Assembly (NCBI GenBank): GCA_944472135.2
Contig: CALYDD020000276.1
Location: 62,001 to 126,000, forward strand
Source: Trichobilharzia regenti
Lineage: Eukaryota > Platyhelminthes > Trematoda > Strigeidida > Schistosomatidae
DNA length: 64,000 bases
Direction of reading: 5' to 3'
Shown here: one piece after another, positions 18,917 to 29,168 of the stretch
Layout: each line of letters starts with the position of its first letter
Numbering within the stretch: the first letter of the stretch is position 1
Notes under the pieces: model-generated
What the model saw: only the letters and a program-made list of their open reading frames with translations
Told to the model about the DNA's origin: nothing
The model's database searches: none
Made by a program: the position numbers and the translations under genes

Positions 18917-20842
18917 TGAAACAATCTCGGAAAAAAATGGCACTATAATTAGCTCCCAGGATAGACGACTGGATCGTTGGAAAGAGCATTATGAGGAGCA
19001 GTTTAATTGGTCCACAGCCACGCTTAATCTGCCGAACATCCAACCCCTCCCTGAATGGGATATAGACACAGGTCCTCCATCCCTAAATGAGGTTACTAAA
19101 GCTGTCACCAATCTAAAACTAGGCAAAGCAGCGGGACCTGATGGAATGACTCCAGAGGTATTTAAGTACGGTGAAGACAGCTTACTGTCTGCATTAACTG
19201 AGGTACTAGGCAGCGTCTGGGAATCAGAAGAAGTCCCATCGGGTTGGTGTAAGTCATCGATTATCCCCATATACAGGAAGGGAGACAAGTCTTCCTGTGA
19301 TAACCACAGAGGGATTAGCTTGACTAATATAGTATCTAAAGTCTTAGGCTCAATAATCATGCGTAGACTAAGTGGTGCTCGGGAAGCACAAACACGAGAG
19401 AGCCAGGCAGGCTTTAGACCAGGAAGAGGGTGTATTGATCATATCTTCACCCTCCGACAGATTCTAGAACATAGGCATTCCTACCGGCGTCCAACAGTCA
19501 TTATATTTCTTGACCTAAAGGCGGCATTCGACTCTGTCGATCGAGAAGTTCTCTGGAGATGCTTGGCTGTAAAGGGAATTCCGAGAAAATATATTGCACT
19601 GATTAAGGCACTCTACTCGTACTCATACAGCAAGGTGAGGGCTTACGGCGAGCTGTCATCTGAACTGATGACGACCAGTGGTGTCCGTCAAGGTTGCCCA
19701 TTATCCCCTTTTCTATTCAACTTCATCATAGATGTGTTAATGGACTTAACCCTTAGTGACTTCAGCGATTCAGGGATTGACTTGCTACCTGGGAATAATC
19801 TCGTTGACTTGGAATATGCAGACGATATAGTCCTTCTAGGCGAAGACGCTGACGAAATGCAGAGTCTTCTGAACACCTTGAGCTGTAATCTACGAATGTT
19901 TGGCATGCGATTCGCTCCCGCCAAATGCAAGATGATGTTACAGGACTGGACTACATCGACGCCTAGTTTAAAAATAGGAAGTGAAGTGGTAGAGCACGTT
20001 GACCGCTTCACTTATTTGGGAAGTACCATCAGCCAGCGCCAACGGGTTGATCTCTGACGAAATCTCAGCACGAATACAGGGGGCCCGTTTCGCATTTGCC
20101 AGTTTACGCCAACTCTGGCGTAGACGAGATGTTCGACTATCGACCAAAGGGCGGGTGTATTGCTCATCAGTCCGCTCTGTCCTCCTTTATGGTTGTGAAA
20201 CCTGGCCACTCAGAGTGGAAGACATGAAAAGACTAGCTGTCTTTGATCATAGGTGCCTGCGCTCTATTTCCCGTGTAAAGTGGCATAATAAGGTGAGCAA
20301 TATTGAGGTTAGGTATCGAGTTCTAGGTAAACAGGGGAAATCAATCGACGAAGTCGTGAAGTTACAAAGACTGAGATGGTTAGGACATGTGTTACGTATG
20401 CCAAGCCATCGCCTCCCTCGACGAGCAATGTTAGCGGATATAGGGTCAGGCTGGAAAAAAGCTAGCGGCGGTCAAACAAAAACTTGGCACCAGTCAATGA
20501 AATCCACAACAGTTGGTCTAAGCCATGTAGGAAGGTGTAGACTTCCAAGCTGGGGTTCTCGGGATGGTAAAAATCAATGGTTGGAAACAATTGGTGACAT
20601 GGCTCAAAACCGTTCTCAGTGGCTGGTGCAGATTCATCCACTCCTTGTGACTTATGATTACCAATGAAACTGTTTTGTTCTTCGTTATTACTCCTCCTTT
20701 GTCTCACACCTCTGCTCACTGTTTCGATTATGCTTTTCTTGTACTTTCTTCTCTTGTTTCGCGTGCTACACGGAGTGTGGCGACTTGAACTTCCGCACAT
20801 TTGTGCGAAGTTCTATGTCGAAAACAGACAGACAGACAGACG
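18917..20842 (+). pseudogene. LINE-A (RTE-like) ORF2 to 3' end, right arm
   Basis: Non-LTR RT from a point just before the AAGPDG motif to the element's 3' terminus. The frame is open from the Gypsy junction (about 18,903) to 20057, with FLDLKAAFDS (first Asp, near 19515), SGVRQGCPLSP (near 19680) and YADD (19815-19826). A frameshift near 20030 moves to the 19999-20667 frame, which carries NGLISDEISARI, YGCETW, a CLRSISRVKWHNKVSN segment and the C-terminal RLRWLGHVLRMP region. The 3' end is ATGTCGAAAACAGACAGACA, so the tail is a CAGA repeat (to 20842). There is no endonuclease domain. Beyond 20243 it is unpaired by the palindrome. Confidence 0.9.
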
Positions 20843-21477
20843 ATGACACAATACACAATTCTGGCAGTTCTGAATAAAAATTGACATCTAACTGATGAGA
20901 GGTATTTTCCCTACAAAGCATTTGGTAAATCAAGTTTGATCATGAACTGAAATCAATAAGGGAACTGTTAGAAAATCAGCATGCAGTACTGGATAACTGT
21001 TTCGTTCCCTCAATTTAGGGACCCTTCATCAGCATCCATCCTTCCACAGCCAGGGTTCGAACCCAGGACCTCCCTGCTGACAAGGGGAACCTCGTAGACC
21101 AATCAGCTATTAGCATTCGATACAATGTTTGGCTCTTTTCTCTAGACAGGAAACAATATTATGATGCAATCCAGCAGTAGCATCTAAAGTACATCTCTGC
21201 CCAGTTTACATGCAAACTGTTAAAAGAGTCGCAAAAATATCCACTAATACACTTGGGTCAAGAGGCTGAACATTTCGATCAACGTTGATTCAATTAATCG
21301 ACGTTGTTTTTAAACACTCAGATTTTTCTGAGTAAAAATTAAAAACAAAACAAAATAAAAAAAGAGAACACTACATAACATTTTGAAAAAAAAGTCAAGC
21401 GCTACACAGCTGAATATAGCTTGAAAATATAAACACACAAAAATAGTTTTTATTTAGAGAAAAATTTTATTCTTGTA
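20843..21477. other. Intron or flank with an old family-A SINE
   Basis: No exon seen on either strand, although the missing 3' HINFP exon(s) might be expected on the minus strand here. About 20940-21130 is a diverged SINE family A copy (minus) with a B-box-like GGTTCGAACCC near 21054. The rest is AT-rich with A runs. Confidence 0.5.
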
Positions 21478-21478
21478 C

Positions 21479-21708
21479 GTTCCTAGTGGAACATATAGGG
21501 CTTTAAGCTACAGCTCTGAAGTTTCGGTAGCAGTAGTGTTTTTTTACGGGGAAAGGTTGTTAGCCTCACGCCAAACCTTTCCTCTTTACCAGTCTTATTA
21601 CTGGCTTAGTGAGAAATAAAGGAGTGCGTCTGCGACCGGAGATCGAACTCCGGACCACATGGGGCGTGGTTGGCGACCATTCTACCCCGCTGTGCTACCG
21701 AAGCACAC
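21479..21708 (-). mobile_element. SINE family D, tRNA head with LINE-B 3' end
   Basis: On the minus strand it opens with a tRNA-like head (GGTAGCACAGCGGGGTAGAA, then a B box GAGTTCGATCTCC near 21645), continues through a body with TTTCCTCTTTACCAG (given on the plus strand), and closes with AAGCCCTATATGTTCCACTAGGAAC. That last segment is the LINE-B 3' hairpin sequence, so the element looks like a SINE that borrowed its 3' recognition end from LINE-B. Confidence 0.75.
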
Positions 21709-21738
21709 AAAAATAAAAAATGAGAAGATAATTCTTAC

Positions 21739-21942
21739 CGTTTAAATCGATGGGATTATTGACTATTTGGATTGATGAATCAGTTAGTGTTACATTATTG
21801 TCCTCTTCTGATTCATCCATCTTATTATGTTTAGCCTTTAGATGCCTTTCTAGAATATCGGCAACTTTGAATGCTAAAGGACAATAAGGGCAGGGGAATG
21901 ATTTTTCATTAGTATGACGAAATAAAATATGACGTTCCAGAG
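21739..21942 (-). CDS. HINFP: HINFP-like zinc-finger gene, exon 5 (last found)
   Basis: The minus-strand exon starts after an acceptor (ACTTACTTTAG) at 21943-21944 and ends at a donor GTAAG (21738-21734). Its first two bases complete an Ala codon split from exon 4 (phase 1). It completes finger 7 (His at residues 273 and 278) and supplies finger 8 (C286-X2-C289-X12-H302-X4-H307), then an acidic tail rich in Glu, Asp and Asn. It ends in phase 1, so at least one more coding exon is required. Vertebrate HINFP has further fingers after this point. No such exon was found between here and position 1, where the Gypsy palindrome lies. Confidence 0.75.
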
Positions 21943-22082
21943 CTAAAGTAAGTTTTGAAAAACAAAAAATATTAAGGTGAAAAAAAGTTGTTAAGAAGAA
22001 TCCAGATTGATTAATTATTTTTTAATAAGAATAGCATTCATTCCTCCATTCATTCTTAACATGAAATTGTAGGAATTTGGTT

Positions 22083-22373
22083 GGTTACAAGATTTCATTA
22101 TGAGCTGACATTGGTTAGAGAACCATTGGGAAACCTGGGAGTACTGGACAGCTATTTCGTCTACCTAGTTCGGGACTCTTCAGCAAGTACGTACCCACCG
22201 GGGTTCGAACCCAGGACCTTCTCGTTAGAAGGCGAGCTCATATACCATTAAGCCACTGGGACCAGATACAATGGCCCATGAATTCTAACTTCTGCCAATT
22301 CATGACATAGCGCGACTCCAGGTTTTCCAATGGTTCCCTCACCAACGTCAGCTTATGATGAAATCCTGTAAGG
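22083..22373 (-). mobile_element. SINE family A with inverted ends
   Basis: The internal tRNA-like head on the minus strand (GGTCCCAGTGGCTTAATGG, B box GGGTTCGAACCC near 22200-22265) is flanked by about 50-bp inverted ends: GATTTCATTATGAGCTGACA on the left and the near complement ending GATGAAATCCTGTAA on the right. It lies in HINFP intron 4. Confidence 0.65.
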
Positions 22374-22589
22374 TAAAAATTGTTTTATATCTATTGTACG
22401 AACTATCATCCATAGTTACACTTGATAAGCGGCTCCAGACATGAGAACCCAGTAATTAACTGTGTATATATTTATAGGTATGCTTTGTAGAACTACTTAA
22501 ATTGAAGCAAAAAGGTTAAAAAAACAGCATTAGCAACCCAGAAACAGTCTACAGAAGTTAGAATTCTCAGGTAATTGAATACCAATCCA

Positions 22590-22760
22590 GGTGGCTGAAA
22601 GGTCAATGTACTGACCTCATAAGTTGAAGGTCCTGGGGGTTCATTCCATGGTGGGGTCGTAGGTGCGCACTTTTGAACAGCCTTAAACTAGGCTGACAAA
22701 CTTATCCAATGCTACCCCCCTGGTTTCCACAGATTCTCTACGTAGTATTGGTGTTCATGA
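22590..22760 (+). repeat. tRNA-like repeat, family F
   Basis: CCAGGTGGCTGAAAGGTCA followed by GGTCCTGGGGGTTCATTCC resembles pol III A and B boxes. A related head occurs at 36,450-36,500 and a looser one at 28,110-28,175. Probably a decayed SINE; the 3' limit is unclear. Confidence 0.4.
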
Positions 22761-22949
22761 CGAAATCTAAATTGAAACATTTCAGAGTTATAAAAAAACA
22801 CTAAACCTGAATACTGAAGTACACATAACAACTAAAAATGCATAAAGGGATGTGGTATGCAAGTACGGCTAAATCAGTGATATCAAGGATTCATTTTAAA
22901 AGAAAATAATGACATGAAACGTATTTCGTCACTACATTGATCCAATCTT

Positions 22950-23075
22950 TTGGGTGGGTGCGTACTGCTGAAGAGTCCTAAACTAGGACGAAACAGCTGT
23001 CAGTACTCCCAGGCTTTCCAATGGTTCTCTAACTAATGTCAGCTGATGATGAAATCTTGAAACCAATCAAATCCC
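22950..23075 (+). repeat. SINE family A right-end fragment
   Basis: Matches the inverted right end of the 22083-22373 element (CTTTCCAATGGTTCTCTAA, then CAGCTGATGATGAAATC). No tRNA head, so a partial copy. Confidence 0.5.
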
Positions 23076-23249
23076 TACAAACCATCACTTGAATACCAAT
23101 CTCTTGGGTGTTTCATGTTACCCTCGGACGCATCCAATTCATTGTTTCTTATGCATGTTTCATTCGGGCCACGGCATGGCTTGAGATGTCATCGAACGGT
23201 CCCTTCTGAGTATGTCCCATCTCTTTGCATTCTCTTCCGAATATTTGTG

Positions 23250-23832
23250 TTCTTCAAGAAACACATTCATCAACCTGAAACCAATCTGGAAAACCAATCT
23301 TCGTCACTCAGTATCAACAAAAAAATCCAGTTGGATTTTCAATACAAACGTCAAGTCAGTCAGTTCTTCTATACGGATCAGAAACTTGGCGAGCGGGTCA
23401 CAAACAATATTTCCAACAGCCTGTTGCGATGCAGACCTTTATCAACCAACAACTGTCTTCGCCGGATCTATACTGAAGATGAGATGGCCGGGCCGGGCTG
23501 GAAAGAATCACCAACAAGAAACTATGGGAATAAACAAAACAAAAGCCAATCGCCAGCCAACAAATATGCAGGAGAAATCGAAGATGGATTGGACACTCAC
23601 TGAGGAGGCCGCCGGGTGACATCGAGCGTCAGGCCATCGCTCGGTGGAACCTGAAAGGGAAGCGGCGAGTTGGTCGTCAGTGCAAGTGTGACATGGAGGA
23701 GATCGTGTGAAGAGGAGTTAAAACAGTATGGACTAACATGGATGCAGGTGAAAAGGACAGCAGAAGACAGAAGTGGCAAGTGGAGACGTGCAGTTGAAGC
23801 CCTAGGAACCCAAGGGAACAATAATAATAATA
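23250..23832 (+). pseudogene. LINE-B 3' fragment
   Basis: A 5'-truncated copy starting at the ACATTCATCAACCTGAAACC segment, with the ETW block near 23390, a basic C-terminal region in shifted frames (about 23470-23790) and the ending CCTAGGAACCCAAGGGAAC plus an AAT run (23820-23834). Multiple frameshifts. Confidence 0.75.
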
Positions 23833-24009
23833 ATAGGTTCTTCGTTGGTTGGTTTCCAGTGTTTCTTGTTGCTTATCCTTTCCAGCAATCCGTCTGATTT
23901 TCAATATTGAGTGGAGGCAGATGTTGACATATTAAGAAATATGTTGAAAATGCTTTCCACGACGCTCGCTCGAAATCTGTGAACTATATATAAGAGCTGA
24001 CAGACCTAG

Positions 24010-24600
24010 TATTAGTGTTGAAAATCCGAATTTTGTTTCTTATGCTGAGTACAGAAGATTTCCACTTATTTCAGATTACCGAAAGTGTGTCTTGTCTTTT
24101 AGATCCTGATTGGCTTGACATTCCTCATCCCCACTATTACCTACAGTTGAAAATATGCGATCTGGATAAGTAACGGGTGTGACCACCTCTTTCAAATTTC
24201 TTCCGTTGATAGTGATCGATGCTGGGTTGTTGTTACAGTTTGTTTGTTCGTTGGTTGGTTACCTTCACTACCTGCATCTTCTCTATGTTCACCTGAATTC
24301 CTATCTTTGGTGCTTCTTCCCAACAGTTTGTTGGTTTTCACCTTTAAGTCCTCGAGTTTGTATAACTTCAGATTTAAATCATCCACGGAGTCCAGGATCT
24401 ACTGTACTGCCTGCCTTTTAGGCTCCTCACTCACAGTTCCCCACATAATCCAGTCCACCTCAATCAGGAATATTATCAGTGATAGTTGCAGCCTTCTTCG
24501 GCTGACTTCTGTCTTCACTTTGAAGGTTTCGTCGAGTTTTACGCTGTGATTCATTTGACATATAGCACTATCATATAGTTTACTGGATGAGGTTATTTAA
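24010..24600 (-). pseudogene. LINE-B fragment, minus strand
   Basis: Antisense LINE-B from the RT-thumb region (KLYKLEDLKVKTNKLL-like, 24192-24386) into the segment that begins with the AATTCG..TTTTCAAC block (near 24020). It is heavily decayed and both ends are internal. Confidence 0.6.
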
Positions 24601-24779
24601 AGTGTAACCATCTGGGTCCTTCACTATTGGTCTCTTTCCCCCCCCCTTTTTCTCACATTCACTTTGTCCTTTAGTATTTCCATGTAACTGGAGTGTTTAC
24701 TGTACACTCCAGCAGTTAAACACGTAATTTTCTATAGTTTGGTTTGTAAGGATTAATTTTGTCTTTACGAGTTGACCAA

Positions 24780-25115
24780 GGATTGATATTAGTTAGAGAA
24801 CCATGGAAAATCAGTGAGTATCGGACACCTGTTTCATCCTAGTTTGGGAATCATCGGCAGTACGTACGCACCTTTAACCTTCCGGTTACAAGGCAAGCTG
24901 GCTCGTATACCATTCAGCCACTGGGACCCGATTCAATGTCCATCAGCTTATGAATTCTAATTTCTATCAATTCGTGATTTATCGCGACTGGCACCAACCA
25001 AACTCGTCGGTGGGACATCCATCCTCACACACACGTGACATCTGGATGGACCTCACACTGGTCACGACTTCTCACTAGAACTCCAGGAAACTCCATCCTG
25101 TAGCAAGCCACTAAT
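24780..25115 (-). mobile_element. SINE family A copy
   Basis: Shares GATATTAGTTAGAGAACCAT, the tRNA-like head (GGGTCCCAGTGGCTGAATGG on the minus strand, near 24910-24930) and a CTCACTAGAACTCCAGG end with the other family A copies. The B box is degraded. Confidence 0.6.
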
Positions 25116-25639
25116 GAGCATTAGATTAATTTTCTATAGTTTGGTTTGTAAGGCTTAGTTTTGAATAAAATTTCACACTCCTAACTATATTTTTAGCAAT
25201 GAATGAAATGAAACAAAAAGCACCTCGAAATAGTAATATTTAATGATCAAGACTGCACACCTCAATACATAATAAAATAAAATAAAATCGATAACGGGCG
25301 CCTCATTGAATGCGGCTTAAAGATTTTAACATGGTAAGGTAAGAAACTGAGTCATAAGAGGGGAGAAGATTAATCAGTGTTAAGACGGTGTGGGTGTGTG
25401 CGTGTGTGTGTGTGGGGGGGGGATATCATTGACCAGTGTTTTCTAATGTAAGCATGATGGACTAAATATCAACTTCTCATCTAGATCACGGGAGGTCATG
25501 TCAATCCATTGTTATTGGAACACAGCTAATCAATCAATCAGAACACAACTTTCTTAGGCATTATACTTGCGAGTTCAATAGTATTGTAAAATGAATTATA
25601 TAAATACAGCTATACACTTTCTGGATATTTGCCTTTTCC
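25116..25639. other. Intronic AT-rich DNA with a GT microsatellite
   Basis: No coding region seen. A GT-rich simple repeat followed by a G run lies at about 25,388-25,423. An AATAAAATAAAATAAAAT stretch sits near 25,268. Confidence 0.5.
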
Positions 25640-25990
25640 TACAGCAAATACTGCCTTAACAGTCTGTCCTGTCTTCTCATATAGAGAAGAAGAAGTAGGA
25701 AGATTCCTACGTATTTTACAGATGACTTTGAAGTTGATCTGGGGATTAGCTTAAAGTCTCCTTCTCCGACAGCTGTATCCTGGAACACGTGATGGAATCT
25801 GGACGCCAAGCTAATCCAAACATCAACTTCAAAGTCATTTACAGAATATGAAGGATTCTTGCTAAAACAGTATGAATCAAACTTCTTCAGACAGTAAAAT
25901 GATGGTGTTTTTGGTCCCAATCTCTTCATACAGAGGAAGAAGTTTGTTTAGTCACTGAATTTACAATGGACGTCATGTGTTTTAACACCG
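25640..25990. pseudogene. Penelope-like endonuclease C-terminus, two opposed scraps
   Basis: About 25,785-25,985 (plus) parallels the C-terminal part of the GIY-YIG region of the Penelope-like copy at 30,590-30,800: TCTGGACGCCAAGCTAAT, TTCAAAGTCATTTACAG, CAGAGGAAGAAGTTTGTTTA. About 25,640-25,770 carries a similar piece on the minus strand, so the two form a loose inverted repeat. Stops are frequent. Confidence 0.55.
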
Positions 25991-26418
25991 GATACTCAAT
26001 TTTCTTCCCTCAAGCCCCTTATTACATTGCAAGGCGTTGTTGTCACTGTTATCAACTTGACTCACATACAATCCTGTCAGTTATGTTGTGGTGAGAGCTG
26101 CCTGTTAGTCAAAATTGGTGGACAGTAATTTACGTCAATATTTATGTCCCCAATATTGGTCGTGAGGAAACTGAGAACAAAGGCTTTCCGTAGGCAGATA
26201 CAGTTAACATATACATGATCTGACATTCAAGAAACAGTGACAAAGAGATGCAAGGTTAACTTTCTGTGAGAAACAACCAATCAGAAAACCATGTTTTTCT
26301 GCTCACAGTAATCCATAATATGTACATGAAAATCTATAAATATGTGTTGACTTCCTTAATAAAGGATCTCTTGCCTAGCCCTTGTCTTCTCTTGCTACAA
26401 TATGACGTCATTCAATTT

Positions 26419-26590
26419 ATCAGGTGTGCGTCGGCAGGGGATCGAACCCCGGACCATGTGCATGGGCACAGCGGTTAGCACTCTCGCCGACCATGCACAT
26501 GGTCCGGGGTTCAATCCCGTGCCGATGCACACCCGATATCTATGGTCGGCCTGCAAAATTTGGGCTACCGATATCACATGCTGAAAAGTC
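26419..26590. mobile_element. SINE family B, two heads in opposition
   Basis: Two tRNA-like heads face each other: GGGGATCGAACCCCGGACC (minus-strand B box, 26,435-26,455) and GGTCCGGGGTTCAATCCC (plus, 26,500-26,517), with GGTTAGCACTCTCGCC between them. The plus copy continues through GATATCTATGGTCGGCCTGC to CACATGCTGAAAA. Confidence 0.65.
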
Positions 26591-26799
26591 ATTCGAATTA
26601 CTTATATTTAATTCAGTTACTACCCGAATAACCATTTTGTTTGTTGTCAGGATAAAGAAATGAAGAGTAAATAGGCTATCATCTTTGGACTCTTTCCCAT
26701 TGACTGTTTGGATCGATGTGTTCGGCTTCAGGTTGATATGTCGGCTCTTTTTGCACAGATAATTCGACGGAAGATGTTTGATTATTTAACTTGAAGTAA

Positions 26800-27060
26800 A
26801 TTTGGTGGATAGATTGGTGGCTAGCAGTGGAATCCAGAATGCGCATTTCGGATGTCCTATTTGTGTGACTACTCGTCATTTGGATGTTCCTGAATTCTCC
26901 AACCAGTGATAGTCTGTTCTCACTGTCCACTGCTGGTCACCAATTTTTACTTTAAGTTAAAAAATCAGACACCATCGAGACATCTGCACAAGGAGGCAAA
27001 ATGTCAATCTGAAGCCGAGCAGTGTGGTCCAATCAATCAATGAGGTCCAAAATGAATTAT
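26800..27060. repeat. SINE family E pieces
   Basis: A minus-strand fragment (26,800-26,930, with GCTAGCAGTGGAATCCAGAA) abuts a plus-strand fragment (26,930-27,060, with CATCTGCACAAGGAGG). Both are recognisable against the plus copy at 27,080-27,260 and the segment at 2,585-2,720. No intact head. Confidence 0.45.
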
Positions 27061-27079
27061 GTAATAACTGACACTCGTT

Positions 27080-27260
27080 GCCCAAGTGGTTTAGTGGATA
27101 ATGCTTTGGCGTTTGAAACTATGGGTACTGGGTTAGAAGCTCAATGGGGACAGCACCACTCACTTGAGAGTGCAGGCACATCCAAATGAAGCGTCATACA
27201 TAGGACAGTCGAAATGCACATTCTGGATTCCAATGCTAATCACCACCCACCACCAATTTA
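27080..27260 (+). mobile_element. SINE family E, tRNA-headed
   Basis: The head GCCCAAGTGGTTTAGTGG resembles a tRNA A-box region, with a degraded B box (GGGTTAGAAGC) near 27,131. The body continues to the CATTCTGGATTCCAATGC segment shared with 2,588 and, in antisense, 26,835. Confidence 0.5.
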
Positions 27261-27434
27261 CTTCATTAAATGATAGCTGACTAGATAGACAAACAAATTC
27301 TTTTCCACAAAGAGGTAAGGAGATCCAAAGCTTATCTACCTGTTAGTTTATAAGAGTACAAACCACAAACGGATGACAAAGGCATCTAGTAAAAGAGATA
27401 GAAAATTGGGTAAAACGTGCTATTTGTTATTTAC

Positions 27435-27582
27435 CTGATTTGCCTAAGGCAGTCATATCACAATAGGGACATTTCATTGTATTAATATGCCTTTTCATAT
27501 GCGTAGCCAATAATCTCTGTGTACTAAACAGTCTTTGACACCGATTGCACTTTACAGGTTTAACTGAATGATGTATATTCAC
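27435..27582 (-). CDS. HINFP: HINFP-like zinc-finger gene, exon 4
   Basis: Acceptor TTTCTTTCTTGAAG just right of 27582, donor GTAAAT left of 27435. 148 nt, entered in phase 0 and left in phase 1. It encodes finger 6 (C231-X2-C234-X12-H247-X3-H251) and the front half of finger 7 (C257-X2-C260). The short linker between them and the KCPYCDMT segment match the order of vertebrate HINFP closely, which is the best single evidence for the family call. Confidence 0.8.
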
Positions 27583-27599
27583 CTTCAAGAAAGAAAATT

Positions 27600-28569
27600 A
27601 AAAAAATTAAAATTGTGACGTGTTCTACTGACAAAATTTATAAGTAGTATATAGATACATATATAAATATGTGTGTATCATCTGTAAGAATATCGAATAG
27701 TCGAAAGATAGATTTGATTGTGAAGAAAATAAATGAACGCTGCTTGTGATGAAATAACATGGAAGACGTGAAAGGAGGAAAAAAGTAGCACGATGTCGAA
27801 GATATGTGCAAATTGTGATTCGCATATAGGGTGCACGTATTTTGCCTATATTTGTACATTCAATTTTCCAATACTCTTAAAGTCTTTCTGAAAACACTGA
27901 CAATCTACACGAATTGATCTACCATGGATGAGCCATCTCATACATTGGGATCATAGTAATGACTGAATTCTACCATTAAAGTTTGCAATGTAGTCCCACT
28001 TTACGTGAACTTAGAGTGCACGCAGCAATGGCAACATTGCCGACTGACTCTAATAATTCAGCCACCACGGTCACTAAGCACCAGATGTATGAAATTAGTT
28101 ACGCGTTCAGGTGGCCGGTAACTTTATCCAGTTCAATGCTACAGGAGGTCAATCACGAGGGTTCGAATCTCTGAGAGAATATCACTGTTCCTCCGAAGTG
28201 ACTGACTGGTATCAACATAGAACTTTGCCCATAAGTGCACCAGTTCAAGTTGTCAAACTCCATATGCCACACATAAGGAGACAAAAGACAGGAAAAAGAG
28301 GAGATTCACAAGAACAATAATAAGCAGGTATGTGAAGGAGGAAGATTAGTAATAAAAGGAAAAAACATGAGGGTTACATGGATAGTGGGAGATCGTAAGT
28401 ATTGAATGCATCTTCGTCAATGACAGCGATTTTGAACCATATTACCGACTGTTTCTAGCCATTGGTTCTTGAAATCCCAAGGACGCCTACCAGGAAGCCT
28501 AAACTTCTCTAAGTGACTGGCTAAAACTAGCTGTTAAAGAGTCCATGGACTGGCTCCGAATTAACTTTA
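27600..28569. other. HINFP intron 3 segment with decayed repeats
   Basis: No exon seen. It contains a TATATA-rich stretch (27,650-27,670) and a tRNA-like scrap near 28,110-28,175 (GGTGGCCGGTAAC, then GGGTTCGAATCTC). A LINE-A C-terminal relic in antisense lies at about 28,390-28,480 (parallel to 33,770-33,830). Confidence 0.45.
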
Positions 28570-28824
28570 TCATATGAAAAAGAGAAGACGTTCAGCGAAG
28601 AGAATCTTTTCGCCGGCGAATTCATTCACATAGCTGTACAATCGCATCTATATATAATTATTTGTGTGTGTGCGTACATGAGGTTTGTTCAGTTTAGATA
28701 CTTGATCAGGTAATAAAAGAATGATCTAATATAGGAACAAGGTTAATCAGACAGCAACCAAAATAAGATTGAGATAGTAAGTTAGATGACGGAATATAAT
28801 TGACTAAAATACCTTCGAAATCTA

Positions 28825-29168
28825 TAAGAGATATGTTGACGACACTTCCATTATCGTCAACAATGAAGAAAATCTAGACGACATCTTGAAGTCGTTTAAC
28901 AACTGCCACCCCGCGATTCAGTTCACGCTGGAGAAAGAGTCCAACTCCAAAATATCCTTTCTTGACGTCCAATTAACAAGACGAGAACAGGATGGAACAC
29001 TGAGAAGATCTATCTACAAAAAGTCAACGTGGAACGGACAGCTTGCTAACTTTCACAGTTGGGTACCCCTATACACCAAACGAAACCTGATCCGTTCACT
29101 CAGCTACAGAGTTCTCAGAATTTGCACCCGGGACACCATAGAAGATGAACTGGACAATCTTAAGAGAA
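28825..29168 (+). pseudogene. Penelope-like RT C-terminal fragment
   Basis: Begins at the RT catalytic motif RYVDDT (28,830-28,847, including the Asp-Asp pair) and runs ~110 codons through FTLEKESNSKISFLDV, typical of Penelope-like RT ends, into the linker region. It is cut at 29,168 by the nested copy. Upstream RT motifs are absent. Confidence 0.8.

Larger units (their letters stand above)
4677..20243. repeat. Giant nested palindrome of Gypsy and LINE-A sequence
   Basis: Every matched landmark on the two arms sums to 24,920: pol ends 6004/18916, pol starts 8607/16313, gag stops 8667/16253, inner gag stops 10926/13994, LINE-A blocks 4863/20057. This gives a centre at 12,460 and arms 4677-12459 and 12461-20243, with no net indel. 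Each arm contains a smaller head-to-head palindrome centred at 9,795 or 15,125. The outer arm parts differ at scattered bases (at least 12 amino acids in pol), while proteins encoded between about 8,610 and 16,310 are identical between arms. No LTR or target-site duplication flanks it. It could be a real rearrangement or an assembly product. Confidence 0.9.

Noticed and set aside
20843..21738. Search for the missing HINFP 3' exon
   Set aside because: No minus-strand stretch with finger Cys/His spacing and an acceptor in the right phase was found here or in 1-4,480.
26679..26930. 83-codon minus-strand ORF as an extra HINFP exon
   Set aside because: It overlaps SINE family E pieces, carries no finger motif and has no splice sites in phase with exons 4 and 5.
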